Shown: piece after piece, positions 8,537 to 16,724 of the stretch
How positions within the stretch are numbered: position 1 is the first letter of the stretch
Layout of the letters: every line of letters begins with the position of its first letter
Source: Geomicrobium sediminis
Lineage (GTDB): Bacteria; Bacillota; Bacilli; Bacillales; Marinococcaceae
Assembly: GCF_016908595.1 (NCBI RefSeq)
Contig: NZ_JAFBEC010000019.1
Location: 1-42,149 of the forward strand
Direction of reading: 5' to 3'
DNA: 42,149 nt
Notes under the pieces: generated by a model
What the model was told of the DNA's origin: nothing
Database searches by the model: none
Seen by the model: the letters and a program-made list of their open reading frames with translations, nothing else
Position numbers and translations under genes: made by a program

Positions 8537-10435
8537 TTAGCGATTTAATAAGCTTCCAACGTATTTCAACAGTTCATTCGCTGAAGTCGTATTGTAGCCG
8601 TGCTCATCCACGAGCCTTGCAATGACTTCATTGATCTTTTTCAGCTGAGATTCATCTGGTGTACTTACCGACGTCGTGATTTTAACGACATCTTTCAGGT
8701 CAGCAAATAGTTTCTTTTGAATCGCTTCTCGTAAACGTTCATGAGAGTTGTAATCGAATTTATGACCTTTTCTTGCATACGCAGAGATTCGAATTAAAAT
8801 CTCTTCTCGGAACGCTTTTTTCGCATTCTCGGAGATGCCAATCTGCTCCTCAATCGAACGCATTAGCTTTTCATCTGCACTTAATTCATCACCTGTAATC
8901 GGGTCATACAGCTTCTGGTTGTTGCAAAACGCTTCGACGTTATCCAAGTAGTTGTTCAACATCGTTTTAGCCGACTCTTCGTATGAATACACGAAAGCTT
9001 TTTGAACTTCTTGTTTTGCGATTTCATCGTACTCTTTTCTTGCAACAGAAATAAAATCTTGATACCGTTCACGGTCGTCTTTTGAGATTGAAGCATGTTG
9101 GCTAAGACCATCTTTTAATGCTCGAAGCACGTCGAGTGCGTTAATTGATTTTGAGTTTTTGCGAATAATTGCCGAAGAGATCCGGTTAATGACATAACGA
9201 GGGTCAATTCCTGTCATCCCTTCATCTTGATGTTCTTTACGAAGCTCAATGACGTCTTGTTCTTTAAAGCCTTCAACGACCTGACCATCGTACAATTTCA
9301 TCTTCTTAACGAGGTCAATTCCTTGATGCTTCGAATCTTTTAAACGGGTTAAAACCGTAAAAATGGCAGCTGTTTTTAACGCATGAGGTGCGATGTGAAC
9401 ATGGGCCATATCACTTTCACGAATCATCTTCTCGTAGATTCTCTCTTCTTCCGTCACTTTCAAGTTATACGGAACGTTCATAACGATAATTCTCGAATGT
9501 AATGCTTCATTTTTCTTGTTGTTAATAAACGTACGATACTCCGCTTCGTTCGTATGGGCGACAATGAGCTCATCGGCAGAGATTAACGCAAAACGCCCCG
9601 CTTTAAAATTCCCCTCTTGCGTGAGCGACAATAGGTGCCATAAGAACTTCTCGTCACATTTTAACATCTCTTGAAACTCCATAAGCCCACGGTTGGCTTT
9701 ATTTAGTTCTCCATCAAAACGATACGCACGAGGATCGGACTCTGAACCGTATTCTGCAATAGTTGAGAAGTCAATGCTTCCTGTTAAATCCGCAATGTCT
9801 TGTGATTTTGGATCAGAAGGACTAAATGTACCAATTCCAGTACGCTTATCTTCAGAGAAGAAAATCCGTTCTACCATAACATCTTCTACTCGATTACCAT
9901 ATTCTTCCTCTAGCCTCATCGTATTGAGTGGGGACAACGCCCCTTCAATGCGAATGCCATATTCGCTAAAAAAATCTTCTCGCAAATGGTGAGGAATTAA
10001 GTGTAACGGGTCTTCTTGCATCGGGCAGCCTTTAATCGCATAGACCGCCCCTTCATCGGAATACGAAAACTGCTCCAACCCGCGTTTTAACATATTCACT
10101 AATGTTGATTTACCGCCACTAACAGGTCCCATCAGAAGTAGAATCCGCTTTCTAACATCTAACCTTCTAGCTGCAGAATGAAAATACTCTTCTACGAGAC
10201 GCTCAATAGAGTCTTCAACACCAAAAATTGAATTGTTAAAGAACTTATACGCTTTCGAGCCATCCTCATTTTCTTCAATGCCATGACTTTTAATCATATT
10301 GTACATTCTCGAATGTGCTGTTTGCGCAACTTCTGGTCGCTCTTTAAGGATCTCCAAATATTCCCTGAACGTTCCTTCCCACTTTAACTTTTCATGTTCA
10401 TGACGGTAGTCCTTCATTTTAGATAGTATATCCAC
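8537..10435 (-). CDS. prkA: PrkA AAA+ serine protein kinase/ATPase
   Basis: The 632-residue product matches PrkA (631 residues in B. subtilis) end to end. An AAA+ module carries the Walker A GPVSGGKST at 103-111; the C-terminal part is the PrkA-specific helical region. PrkA-type proteins have been described as serine kinases and as ATP-dependent proteases, and promote sporulation in B. subtilis. The start is GTG at 10435, with GGGAGG 7 bases upstream, and gives the family N terminus MDIL. It lies 2 kb from yhbH on the same strand, separated by the signal peptidase and a plus-strand gene. Confidence 0.95.
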   Translation of the reverse strand: MDILSKMKDYRHEHEKLKWEGTFREYLEILKERPEVAQTAHSRMYNMIKSHGIEENEDGSKAYKFFNNSIFGVEDSIERLVEEYFHSAARRLDVRKRILLLMGPVSGGKSTLVNMLKRGLEQFSYSDEGAVYAIKGCPMQEDPLHLIPHHLREDFFSEYGIRIEGALSPLNTMRLEEEYGNRVEDVMVERIFFSEDKRTGIGTFSPSDPKSQDIADLTGSIDFSTIAEYGSESDPRAYRFDGELNKANRGLMEFQEMLKCDEKFLWHLLSLTQEGNFKAGRFALISADELIVAHTNEAEYRTFINNKKNEALHSRIIVMNVPYNLKVTEEERIYEKMIRESDMAHVHIAPHALKTAAIFTVLTRLKDSKHQGIDLVKKMKLYDGQVVEGFKEQDVIELRKEHQDEGMTGIDPRYVINRISSAIIRKNSKSINALDVLRALKDGLSQHASISKDDRERYQDFISVARKEYDEIAKQEVQKAFVYSYEESAKTMLNNYLDNVEAFCNNQKLYDPITGDELSADEKLMRSIEEQIGISENAKKAFREEILIRISAYARKGHKFDYNSHERLREAIQKKLFADLKDVVKITTSVSTPDESQLKKINEVIARLVDEHGYNTTSANELLKYVGSLLNR

Positions 10436-10617
10436 CGAATGGCCTCCCTTTTTCGGATCGTTATATGTTCTGACTCACCCCGACAGCCTGTTTAGGAATA
10501 ACAACAATGAAAAAGAAGCGCAAACCGCCTTTCGGCTCCGCTCATCCCCATGTGTTTTTTATTCTATGCAGCCACCTAGATGAAGATAACCTTTGGAAAG
10601 GAAACAATCCGTCCCTA

Positions 10618-10649
10618 AAAAAAGACCACCGTCTAAGACGGTGACCTCT
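10618..10649 (-). terminator. Terminator of the haem monooxygenase gene
   Basis: On the minus strand an 11-bp stem with two G-U pairs (10639-10649 with 10623-10633) is followed by seven T. It starts a few bases after the stop codon. Confidence 0.75.
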
Positions 10650-10654
10650 TGATT

Positions 10655-10963
10655 TTACGTATGAAAAACAACGTCAAACGAACGTAAGTTGTTCGCGGTT
10701 GTTGGAGGTTTCTCTTGGCTTTGCGATTGTTGCCCACGATGTGCATGCTTAAACGCATCACTGTTTAGCCAGTTTTCATAATCTGACTTTGCTTCCCATT
10801 TCGTAAAAACGATAAAGCTTACATCTTCTTTTTCACTTTCTAAGAAAAGGAATTCTAAGCAACCCGGTACATCATTCATACGATCTTTACTCTTCTCAAA
10901 ACGTGCTTTCACGTGTTCATGTTGATCTTCATTTACATTTAATTCATTCATTACAACGTACAT
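10655..10963 (-). CDS. Haem-degrading monooxygenase-like protein (IsdG/HmoA, ABM fold)
   Basis: This 102-residue protein has the dimeric alpha/beta-barrel monooxygenase (ABM) pattern. It keeps the Asn-Trp-His set of IsdG-type haem oxygenases: Asn6, Trp65 and His75, at the spacing of IsdG N7, W66 and H76. It may open haem to release iron, as B. subtilis HmoA/HmoB do. A generic ABM protein is the alternative. It stands alone, with an AAGGAGG-like site upstream and its own terminator. Confidence 0.75.
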   Translation of the reverse strand: MYVVMNELNVNEDQHEHVKARFEKSKDRMNDVPGCLEFLFLESEKEDVSFIVFTKWEAKSDYENWLNSDAFKHAHRGQQSQSQEKPPTTANNLRSFDVVFHT

Positions 10964-11143
10964 TGCATAACTCCTCCTTTTTAATCACCATTCCTTTTTA
11001 GTATAGGGGAATGGCGATTCACTGACAAACATGTACATAAAAACAATTATTCGCTATAATAATACTATCTAGTATGTGTCCAAAGTGATGCTAGGTCTCA
11101 TCTACTTTGAATCGAATGACTGTTAAGGGAGGCAACTACTTAG

Positions 11144-11233
11144 ATGCGCTTATTTTTACTATTAACTGTCTGCGCGGCGTTCATCACTGCTATTATGACA
11201 GCTGGCAAAAACTCAAAACCTCATCAACAATAA
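11144..11233 (+). CDS. Small membrane peptide, 29 residues
   Basis: The sequence reads as a start Met, a hydrophobic helix of about 18 residues (LFLLLTVCAAFITAIMTA) and a short basic polar tail. AAGGGAGG lies about 11 bases upstream of the ATG, a TATAAT hexamer is visible near 11055, and a strong terminator follows 8 bases after the stop. The complete small transcription unit argues that it is real. No family is recognised. Confidence 0.55.
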   Translation: MRLFLLLTVCAAFITAIMTAGKNSKPHQQ

Positions 11234-11240
11234 GACAACA

Positions 11241-11273
11241 ACAAACCCCTGTGGATCTTCCACAGGGGTTTGT
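11241..11273. terminator. Terminator between the small peptide gene and trmL
   Basis: A 15-bp perfect stem (11241-11255 with 11259-11273) with a three-base loop lies between two convergent genes and can serve both. Its T-runs are poor, but the stem is very stable. Confidence 0.7.
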
Positions 11274-11276
11274 TCA

Positions 11277-11750
11277 TTAGTTAACTGCTGGAAAGCCTCG
11301 TTGACGTAGTGCCTCATAAATAATAATCGCTGCAGCATTTGAAAGGTTCAACGAACGAATAAGGTCATTTTGTGGTAAACGAATGCATTGATTAGGATAC
11401 TCCGTTGCCACCCATTCAGGTAGCCCTTTCGTTTCTTTTCCAAAGACGAAATAAACATCCTCTGAAACATCACTATAATCAAAGTTCGTATACAAATCGC
11501 TGCCGGTCGTCTCTACGAAGAATACACGATCATTCTTTCTTAAGGCTAAAAACGCTTCTAGAGAATCGTGATACGTAATATTAACACTCGGCCAATAATC
11601 ACAGCCTGCTCGCTTTAACATTCGGTCTTCTGTCGAAAAACCTAGCGGGTGAATTAAGTGTAGAGCTGTTCCCGTACCTGCACACGTTCGTGCAATATTC
11701 CCTGTGTTTGCTGGAATTTCTGGTTCATGTAATACAATATGCAAAGCCAT
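11277..11750 (-). CDS. trmL: tRNA (cytidine/uridine-34 2'-O-)-methyltransferase TrmL
   Basis: The 157-residue product is a minimal SpoU/SPOUT methyltransferase of the TrmL type, which methylates the ribose of position 34 in tRNA-Leu anticodons. It begins MALHIVLHEPEIPANTGNIAR, with the family NTGNIAR motif, continues with LHLIHPLGF, and ends with the knot motifs VFGKETKGLP and IRSLNLSNAAAI. I start at 11750, where GAGGAG precedes the ATG; the open frame extends 15 codons upstream but without a site. Confidence 0.92.
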   Translation of the reverse strand: MALHIVLHEPEIPANTGNIARTCAGTGTALHLIHPLGFSTEDRMLKRAGCDYWPSVNITYHDSLEAFLALRKNDRVFFVETTGSDLYTNFDYSDVSEDVYFVFGKETKGLPEWVATEYPNQCIRLPQNDLIRSLNLSNAAAIIIYEALRQRGFPAVN

Positions 11751-11804
11751 CTTGTTGACTCCTCTTCGATAATGTTCCATCACACAGTATAGCACAAACT
11801 TACG

Positions 11805-12698
11805 TTACGAAAACTGATCATGGATCGCAAAAAACTTATACTTAATGTTCTCTGTCCAGGCTGTAGAATCTTCGTACTTCCAAAACCGATTGCGACTATT
11901 CGCGGTTTGAGCATTAACGAGGGGTTGGCGTTCATTATCTTTTCGAACGACAATTGCATTATGATCCCATCTTCCACTGCCATCAAAGTCATAACAAATA
12001 ATGTCACCAGGTCGTAACTCTTCTGCCCGTTCAACTTCTTTAGCCGTTAAGCCTTTTGTTGAGCCACTTAAATACCACCGTAATGAATGAGCAACCGCCC
12101 ACGAGTAACTCCAGTTTTCTCCTCTCCACCACCACCCTTGGTCACGAACCGGGACCCCATGCATCGGCGCTCCACCCGCATGTAAACATTGGGAGATGAA
12201 ATTCGTGCAGTTGTCTGTAAACTCAGGATAATCAGGGTTATAGTCATTCCACCAACGTTCAGCGTATTGTACAGCTTTTAGGCGGTTGTAAGTACCGGTA
12301 CGATTAAGAGTTTGGCGTTTATGTGCGCTTCGTCCTTGCTTTCTAACATCAACTGTGATATTTCGTTGTTTTTCTTGATCGCTCATTATTTTGTTATGCT
12401 TTAGAGTGATTTGTCGGATTTCATTCATTTCTTCTAAATAAAAATCCTCACCGAAACGAAACAATTTACTCACGTTTAATGAATAATCAATGTGAGAATC
12501 GGGACCTGTCGTAATAATTTTATAAGGAGTGGCATCAACATGTACTTTCACGAGCTTTGCTTTGCGCGTTTGTTTTTTGATTCGTTGCGTTACTTTTTTT
12601 TCTTCTGGAGTCAGTAGTTTCACATCAACTCCTTTTGCTTTCCACTCTGCCAACTGCTGAAAATGCGCCGCAAGTCGCTTTTTTACTAACTTATTCAT
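11805..12698 (-). CDS. Amidase-domain protein (Amidase_6/NlpC-P60-like)
   Basis: The 297-residue protein has a basic N-terminal region (1-140) and a C-terminal papain-like amidase domain (about 140-297). FTDNCTNFISQCL carries the probable catalytic Cys164 and GRWDHNAIV the probable His246; GDIICYDFDG is a typical strand of this family. Amidase_6 proteins are thought to act on cell wall peptides, but no signal peptide is seen at this start. I chose the ATG at 12698 because GAGGAAGGAG precedes it. Frame residues upstream to 12752 are probably not translated. Confidence 0.8.
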   Translation of the reverse strand: MNKLVKKRLAAHFQQLAEWKAKGVDVKLLTPEEKKVTQRIKKQTRKAKLVKVHVDATPYKIITTGPDSHIDYSLNVSKLFRFGEDFYLEEMNEIRQITLKHNKIMSDQEKQRNITVDVRKQGRSAHKRQTLNRTGTYNRLKAVQYAERWWNDYNPDYPEFTDNCTNFISQCLHAGGAPMHGVPVRDQGWWWRGENWSYSWAVAHSLRWYLSGSTKGLTAKEVERAEELRPGDIICYDFDGSGRWDHNAIVVRKDNERQPLVNAQTANSRNRFWKYEDSTAWTENIKYKFFAIHDQFS

Positions 12699-12756
12699 CC
12701 TGACCGCTCCTTCCTCGTTACTTGTAATGTATGCGAACAATTTGCAGTTCAAGATA

Positions 12757-12834
12757 AAAAAACCTCCGAAAAGTCCGTTGCCCTAATTGAACATCTCACT
12801 CGGTTCATCAGGCAACGACCTTAACGGAAGTTTC
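12757..12834 (-). terminator. Long imperfect hairpin terminator of queG
   Basis: Reading minus from the queG stop, AACTTCCG pairs with CGGAGGTT and CGTTGCC with GGCAACG in one long stem, followed by seven T. It separates queG from the downstream amidase gene. Confidence 0.7.
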
Positions 12835-13951
12835 ACGTTAATGCTTCTTCAATTTCTTTGATTACGTCTTCATCTTCTTCTTTTTGTAAAGCTTGTTGCA
12901 TCGCAAGTTCATTATCGTCGCCACCAATTTCACCAAGTGCCCATGCTGCAGTACCACGAATGACCGGTCTTGCGTCATCGGTTAGTAATTGCCTTAGCGT
13001 CTCACTCGCTGATTCTTCTTTAAAATGGCCAAGTGCTAAAATGGCGTTACGCTGAATTGGTTTCTTCCCTCTCCATGAACCGGCCATTTCCCCATACTTC
13101 TCTTTAAATTGTCGATTGGAAAGCGATAATAAAGGTAACAACTCTGGTTTAACTTTCTCAGGGTCTGGTTCAAACTCCGGTTGATACTCCTCACCTTTGC
13201 CTTTGTTAATTGGACAAACGACTTGGCACGTATCACAACCGTATAAGCGATTACCGATTTTCTTACGATATTGTTTTGGAATGAAGTCCTTTTTCTGCGT
13301 TAAAAATGCAATGCATTTTTGTGCATCAAGTTGTCCACCTTGAATGAGCGCACCTGTAGGACAGCTTTCTACACATTTGTTGCACGTTCCACAACCTTCT
13401 TCAATTGGTGTGTCAGGCTCAAACGGAATCGTCGTAATCATTTCCCCGAGATAAACGTATGAACCATATTCAGGCGTGATAATCATACAATTCTTTCCAC
13501 TAAATCCTATACCCGCTCGTTCTGCTACAGCTCGGTCAGATAACGCTCCGGTATCGACCATCGACGCGGTTTTCGCATCAGGTACCTTGCTTTCAATGAA
13601 TTCTTGTAGTTTTTGCAAACGATCATTGAGAACATGATGATAATCAGCACCCCAAGAAGCACGACAGAATAACCCTCTGCGCTTTCCTTTAACGCCTTTG
13701 GGTGGGTTTTTCAACTTGGATGGGTAACTTAGTGCAATGGCTATAATTGATTTCGCATAAGGCAGCAACCGTTCAGGTTCAGTTCGTAAATCAATGTCGG
13801 ATTCTTCAAACCCAGACGCATAGCCTAGTCGTTGCTGTTCCCTTAAGCGTTCTTTTAATGTTAAGAAAGGATCCGCACTAGCAAAACCGATTTTATCAAT
13901 TCCGATCGTTTTGCTATATGCGATAATCTCTTGTTTTAATTCCTCATTCAT
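12833..13951 (-). CDS. queG: Epoxyqueuosine reductase QueG
   Basis: The enzyme reduces epoxyqueuosine to queuosine in tRNA with cobalamin and two 4Fe-4S clusters. The ferredoxin motifs CGTCNKCVESCP (about 187-198) and CDTCQVVCP (about 239-247) are intact, SMVDTG carries the catalytic Asp, and the C terminus has HEAT-like repeats as in the longer Bacillus form (372 residues). I start at the ATG at 13951; the frame opens six codons earlier at a TTG that overlaps the AAAGGAA ribosome binding site. It is divergent from the B3/B4-domain gene. Confidence 0.93.
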   Translation of the reverse strand: MNEELKQEIIAYSKTIGIDKIGFASADPFLTLKERLREQQRLGYASGFEESDIDLRTEPERLLPYAKSIIAIALSYPSKLKNPPKGVKGKRRGLFCRASWGADYHHVLNDRLQKLQEFIESKVPDAKTASMVDTGALSDRAVAERAGIGFSGKNCMIITPEYGSYVYLGEMITTIPFEPDTPIEEGCGTCNKCVESCPTGALIQGGQLDAQKCIAFLTQKKDFIPKQYRKKIGNRLYGCDTCQVVCPINKGKGEEYQPEFEPDPEKVKPELLPLLSLSNRQFKEKYGEMAGSWRGKKPIQRNAILALGHFKEESASETLRQLLTDDARPVIRGTAAWALGEIGGDDNELAMQQALQKEEDEDVIKEIEEALT

Positions 13952-14002
13952 TTCGAGCGTTCCTTTCAATTATGCTAAAATGAACGTGAGAGGGAGGTTA
14001 CG

Positions 14003-14695
14003 ATGAACTTTCATTTATCTGAACAACTCATTCAACACGTTCCATCGTTTAAAGTCGGTCTCATTCAATATAAGAATATTGTCGTTAGTAACATTCCTGA
14101 TCAACTTGCGAGTCGAATTGAACTTCATCGTCACACCGTTGAGTTGGACTTGTTAGATCAACCTGTTACATATTATGAAGGCGTTCGAGAGTGGAGGCAA
14201 GTGTTTAAAGCGATTGGTGTCGATCCTGGGAAATATCGACCGTCACACGAAGCTCTATTTCGAAGAATTAAAGCGAAAAAGCCGCTTCCTGAAATTTCCT
14301 CAGCGGTAAGTCTAAACAACTTTTTCTCTTTGCAATATGAACTTCCACTCGGGCTTTATGACATGGAAAATATTCATGGAGATGTTACGGTTACCCTCGG
14401 TACATCTAATGAATCGTTTGAAGGGCTAAATGACAGAGTAAATTCTGCAGAACGTAAGCTCATCACAAAAGATACAAACGGTCCATTCGGTAGCCCCGTT
14501 GTCGATAGTGTCCGAACGGCTATAAATCATGAAACGACAAACGGACTACACGTGTTATACATTCCCCCGAGCAAAAGCGAAGATGAAGCGATTACGTTTA
14601 CGAAGCATATCGGTGACTTGTTTACACAAGTTCATGGTGGACAAGTTAAAACGGCTGTTCTACATCGTGAACAACCGCTAGCACAATTCATTTAG
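14003..14695 (+). CDS. B3/B4 (tRNA-binding) domain protein
   Basis: The 230-residue protein resembles the stand-alone B3/B4 domain found in phenylalanyl-tRNA synthetase beta chains. Family stretches are WRQVFKAIGVDPGKYRPSHEALFRR and PEISSAVSLNNFFSLQYELPLGLYD. Such free domains may edit mischarged tRNA or bind nucleic acid, but the function is not established. GAGGGAGG precedes the ATG. Its stop codon overlaps the end of a tiny convergent gene on the minus strand. Confidence 0.8.
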   Translation: MNFHLSEQLIQHVPSFKVGLIQYKNIVVSNIPDQLASRIELHRHTVELDLLDQPVTYYEGVREWRQVFKAIGVDPGKYRPSHEALFRRIKAKKPLPEISSAVSLNNFFSLQYELPLGLYDMENIHGDVTVTLGTSNESFEGLNDRVNSAERKLITKDTNGPFGSPVVDSVRTAINHETTNGLHVLYIPPSKSEDEAITFTKHIGDLFTQVHGGQVKTAVLHREQPLAQFI

Positions 14696-14796
14696 TTTCG
14701 GTTCGAATAACCAAGTTCCTTAAAAATCGAAAAGACACCATAACCAATGCCTAGTACACCGACTAAAATTGCTACAACAAAGATCGTTAAATTCAA
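14692..14796 (-). CDS. Small membrane protein, 34 residues
   Basis: A TTG start at 14796 with AAAGGGGTG upstream opens a 34-residue frame. It has one hydrophobic helix (IFVVAILVGVLGIGYGVF) and a polar KELGYSNRN tail. It ends inside the stop codon region of the convergent B3/B4-domain gene (4-base overlap). Single-helix proteins of this kind are common in Bacilli; no function is recognised. Confidence 0.5.
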   Translation of the reverse strand: MNLTIFVVAILVGVLGIGYGVFSIFKELGYSNRN

Positions 14797-14849
14797 AGCT
14801 CACACCCCTTTGACTTTATTATTTGATAAGAAAGGATTTTTTACACGCA

Positions 14850-15092
14850 ATGTCTTTAAAAACATTTGAGAACATCACGATGGGAATTATGATCGTATTG
14901 CTCATCCTTGCGATGACCGGTGCGGTGACAGGAACAATCATTTACGTTTTAATCGGAGTGGCCATTGTCATTATAATGATCAACCTCGTCTGGAGAGTAA
15001 AAGATTACAAAAAACGCCGGGCGAAGTTAGTGAAAGAATTAGAAGAAGAAGAAGCAAGTCGACAAAAAAGAAACAGCCCTGATTCCAACTAA
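14850..15092 (+). CDS. Small two-helix membrane protein
   Basis: The 80-residue product has two hydrophobic helices (about residues 10-32 and 34-50) and a highly charged C terminus rich in Lys, Arg and Glu. I take the ATG at 14850, with AAGAAAGGA 13 bases upstream; an in-frame TTG at 14823 has no site. A stem-loop follows the stop. No family is recognised. Confidence 0.6.
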   Translation: MSLKTFENITMGIMIVLLILAMTGAVTGTIIYVLIGVAIVIIMINLVWRVKDYKKRRAKLVKELEEEEASRQKRNSPDSN

Positions 15093-15113
15093 CATGGATC
15101 CGGGCTGTTATCC
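15080..15113 (+). terminator. Hairpin after the two-helix protein gene
   Basis: ACAGCCC and GGGCTGT pair, with a further GGATCC/GATTCC extension in the stem. The T-run is short, so termination may be partial. Confidence 0.4.
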
Positions 15114-15162
15114 CTATATAATGCTTTACACGATAAAATTTAATATTGATATAAAATAAGGC

Positions 15163-15192
15163 TTGTCAAATGCGTTAAAAGCGTGCTATTAT
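15163..15192 (+). promoter_or_regulatory. Promoter of tRNA-Leu
   Basis: TTGTCA (15163-15168), an 18-base spacer and TATTAT (15187-15192) form a good vegetative promoter about 37 bases before the tRNA. Read-through would enter the integrase gene of the inserted element. Confidence 0.6.
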
Positions 15193-15229
15193 ATAACTTG
15201 TCAGAACGAACAAATCAATACATAATCAT

Positions 15230-15314
15230 GGCGATGTGGCGGAATTGGCAGACGCGCGCGACTCAAAATCGCGTTTCTTCGGAAGTGTGGGTTCGACTCC
15301 CACCATCGCCACCA
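15230..15314 (+). tRNA. tRNA-Leu (anticodon CAA)
   Basis: The acceptor stem GGCGATG/CATCGCC, the anticodon loop CTCAAAA giving anticodon CAA, the long variable arm (CTTCGGAAG) and the encoded CCA end are all present. Its 3' part is the attachment site of the mobile element; the gene remains whole after insertion. Confidence 0.95.
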
Positions 15315-15315
15315 A
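15259..15315 (+). repeat. attL: 57-bp attachment core in the tRNA-Leu 3' end
   Basis: This stretch, from the anticodon stem through CCA, is repeated without mismatch at 32006-32062. Flanking bases differ on both sides (G/C before, A/T after), which defines the core at exactly 57 bp. Confidence 0.95.
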
Positions 15316-15407
15316 AATACGTTGATTTGTCGGTAGTTTGAGCGTTAAATCACTCGGAAAATCATACGGAATAGTCGCATGTTACATAGACGACTAAATC
15401 TTTGCAA

Positions 15408-15446
15408 AACACCTCGTTAAATACTAACGAAGAGGTGTTATTTTTT
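15408..15446 (+). promoter_or_regulatory. Terminator-like hairpin covering the integrase ribosome binding site
   Basis: AACACCTC (15408-15415) pairs with GAGGTGTT (15432-15439), with an inner GTT/AAC pairing, and six T follow directly before the integrase ATG. The right arm contains the GAGGTG ribosome binding site. It can act as terminator for tRNA-Leu and as a lid on integrase translation. Confidence 0.6.
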
Positions 15447-16418
15447 ATGTCTCCAAAAAGACGTAGCAATCAAATATCTATTCCCCAAAAGCAACGCTTC
15501 TCCCCTACTGACTTTGGTCCGAAATCATTAGACGAAGCTATCCACCTTTTCTTGCGTGAGTGCAAAATACGAAATTTGCGTCAAGATACCCTCATTTATT
15601 ACAAAAAGGAGCTCGACTTCTCTGCCAAGCTATTGCGCAATAATGACGCTCCTGAAGACCCTAACAAAATTACTGCAAGCGATATTAACGATTCAATCAT
15701 CTTATTTATGATGGATCAGAAGTTAAAAGAAACTACAATCAACACTCGACTGCGTGCTGTCCGTACATTGTTCAATTTCTTAGACAGAAAAGGATTTCTT
15801 GAAAACAATCCAATGAAAGAAGTTAAATTACTTCGCAATACAAAAAGGATCGTCGAGACCTTTACCCGCGATCAAATTCGCACCCTATTTGCGCAACCCG
15901 ACCAAGAAACTTTTACTGGTATGCGTGACTACACTTTAATGATGCTTTTTCTTGAAACTGGTGTGCGTTTAAACGAGATGGCAAATATCAAAGTTGATGA
16001 TATTAAATGGCAAGATGGTGTTATTTATATTCGTCATCCAAAAACCCAATCTCATCGTTCCGTCCCTATTCAATTAATCATGAAAAAACAACTGTCTAAG
16101 TACGTGCAGCTTAGAGGCCAACTAAATCATGACTTTTTATTCGTAAATATAGATAACGAGCCTATGTTGAGACAGAATATGCAACAATCTGTACGCAAAT
16201 ATGGGCGTATGGCTTGTATCCTAAATGTTCGGTGTTCCCCACATACTTTTCGCCATACCTTTGCAAAGATGTGTGTTCAGAATGGCGCAGATGTGTTTAC
16301 GCTTCAAACGATACTAGGACATTCGACAATGGACATGGTGCGTCACTATGTAAATCTATATTCAAATGATCTAACAGAGCGTCATCGTAAGTTTTCGCCT
16401 ATTCAAGACATCTATTGA
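15447..16418 (+). CDS. int: Tyrosine integrase of the element
   Basis: The 323-residue protein is a full tyrosine recombinase. A SAM-like core-binding domain spans about 25-120, and the catalytic domain has Arg174 (TGVRLNE), Lys199, His266-x-x-Arg269 (HTFRH), His292 (LGHS) and the nucleophile Tyr301. It most likely integrates and excises the element at tRNA-Leu. I start at the ATG at 15447 with GAGGTG upstream; a TTG at 15402 has no site. No excisionase is obvious next to it. Confidence 0.92.
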   Translation: MSPKRRSNQISIPQKQRFSPTDFGPKSLDEAIHLFLRECKIRNLRQDTLIYYKKELDFSAKLLRNNDAPEDPNKITASDINDSIILFMMDQKLKETTINTRLRAVRTLFNFLDRKGFLENNPMKEVKLLRNTKRIVETFTRDQIRTLFAQPDQETFTGMRDYTLMMLFLETGVRLNEMANIKVDDIKWQDGVIYIRHPKTQSHRSVPIQLIMKKQLSKYVQLRGQLNHDFLFVNIDNEPMLRQNMQQSVRKYGRMACILNVRCSPHTFRHTFAKMCVQNGADVFTLQTILGHSTMDMVRHYVNLYSNDLTERHRKFSPIQDIY

Positions 16419-16422
16419 ACAA

Positions 16423-16459
16423 TAAAAAAGTGCCCGAACGCAATTAAGCGCCGAACACT
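16423..16459 (-). terminator. Minus-strand terminator behind int
   Basis: AGTG/CACT and inner CGC/GCG pairings form an imperfect hairpin followed on the minus strand by six T. It would block antisense transcription from entering int. Confidence 0.4.
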
Positions 16460-16527
16460 GTCTCTGGTAAATTCAGTGTATTTCAAAAAGCGGCGATTGT
16501 CAAATTGGATACGTATATCTTTTTGAC

Positions 16528-16541
16528 AGAACGTGCGTTCG
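16528..16541. promoter_or_regulatory. LexA/SOS-box-like palindrome
   Basis: AGAAC GTGC GTTCG fits the Bacillus LexA consensus CGAAC-RNRY-GTTCG except for the first base. It overlaps a TTGACA (16523-16528) and lies 23 bases before the ATG at 16564. Confidence 0.5.
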
Positions 16542-16563
16542 GTTATCGAGGAGGAACCGGACA

Positions 16564-16626
16564 ATGAACGCTTTAAGCAACGCTGACCTAGCCGCTATCG
16601 GTCGCTATCTAATTTCCGTAGCCTAG
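16564..16626 (+). pseudogene. Short 5' reading frame, probable frameshifted start of the HTH gene
   Basis: A strong GAGGAGG (16548-16554) precedes an ATG that opens a frame of only 20 codons (MNALSNADLAAIGRYLISVA, stop 16624). From about 16608 a different frame (SNFRSLDELNATTTSLL...) runs straight into the HTH gene at 16725 but has no ATG, GTG or TTG before that point. The simplest reading is a single gene broken by a frameshift near 16606-16612. Confidence 0.5.
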
Positions 16627-16724
16627 ACGAACTAAACGCTACAACGACGTCACTCTTACGCCAACATGCCGCAGAGCTTACGCCATCTACGGTCGAAATA
16701 TTCAAGCTAATTGCGCGTTATTCC

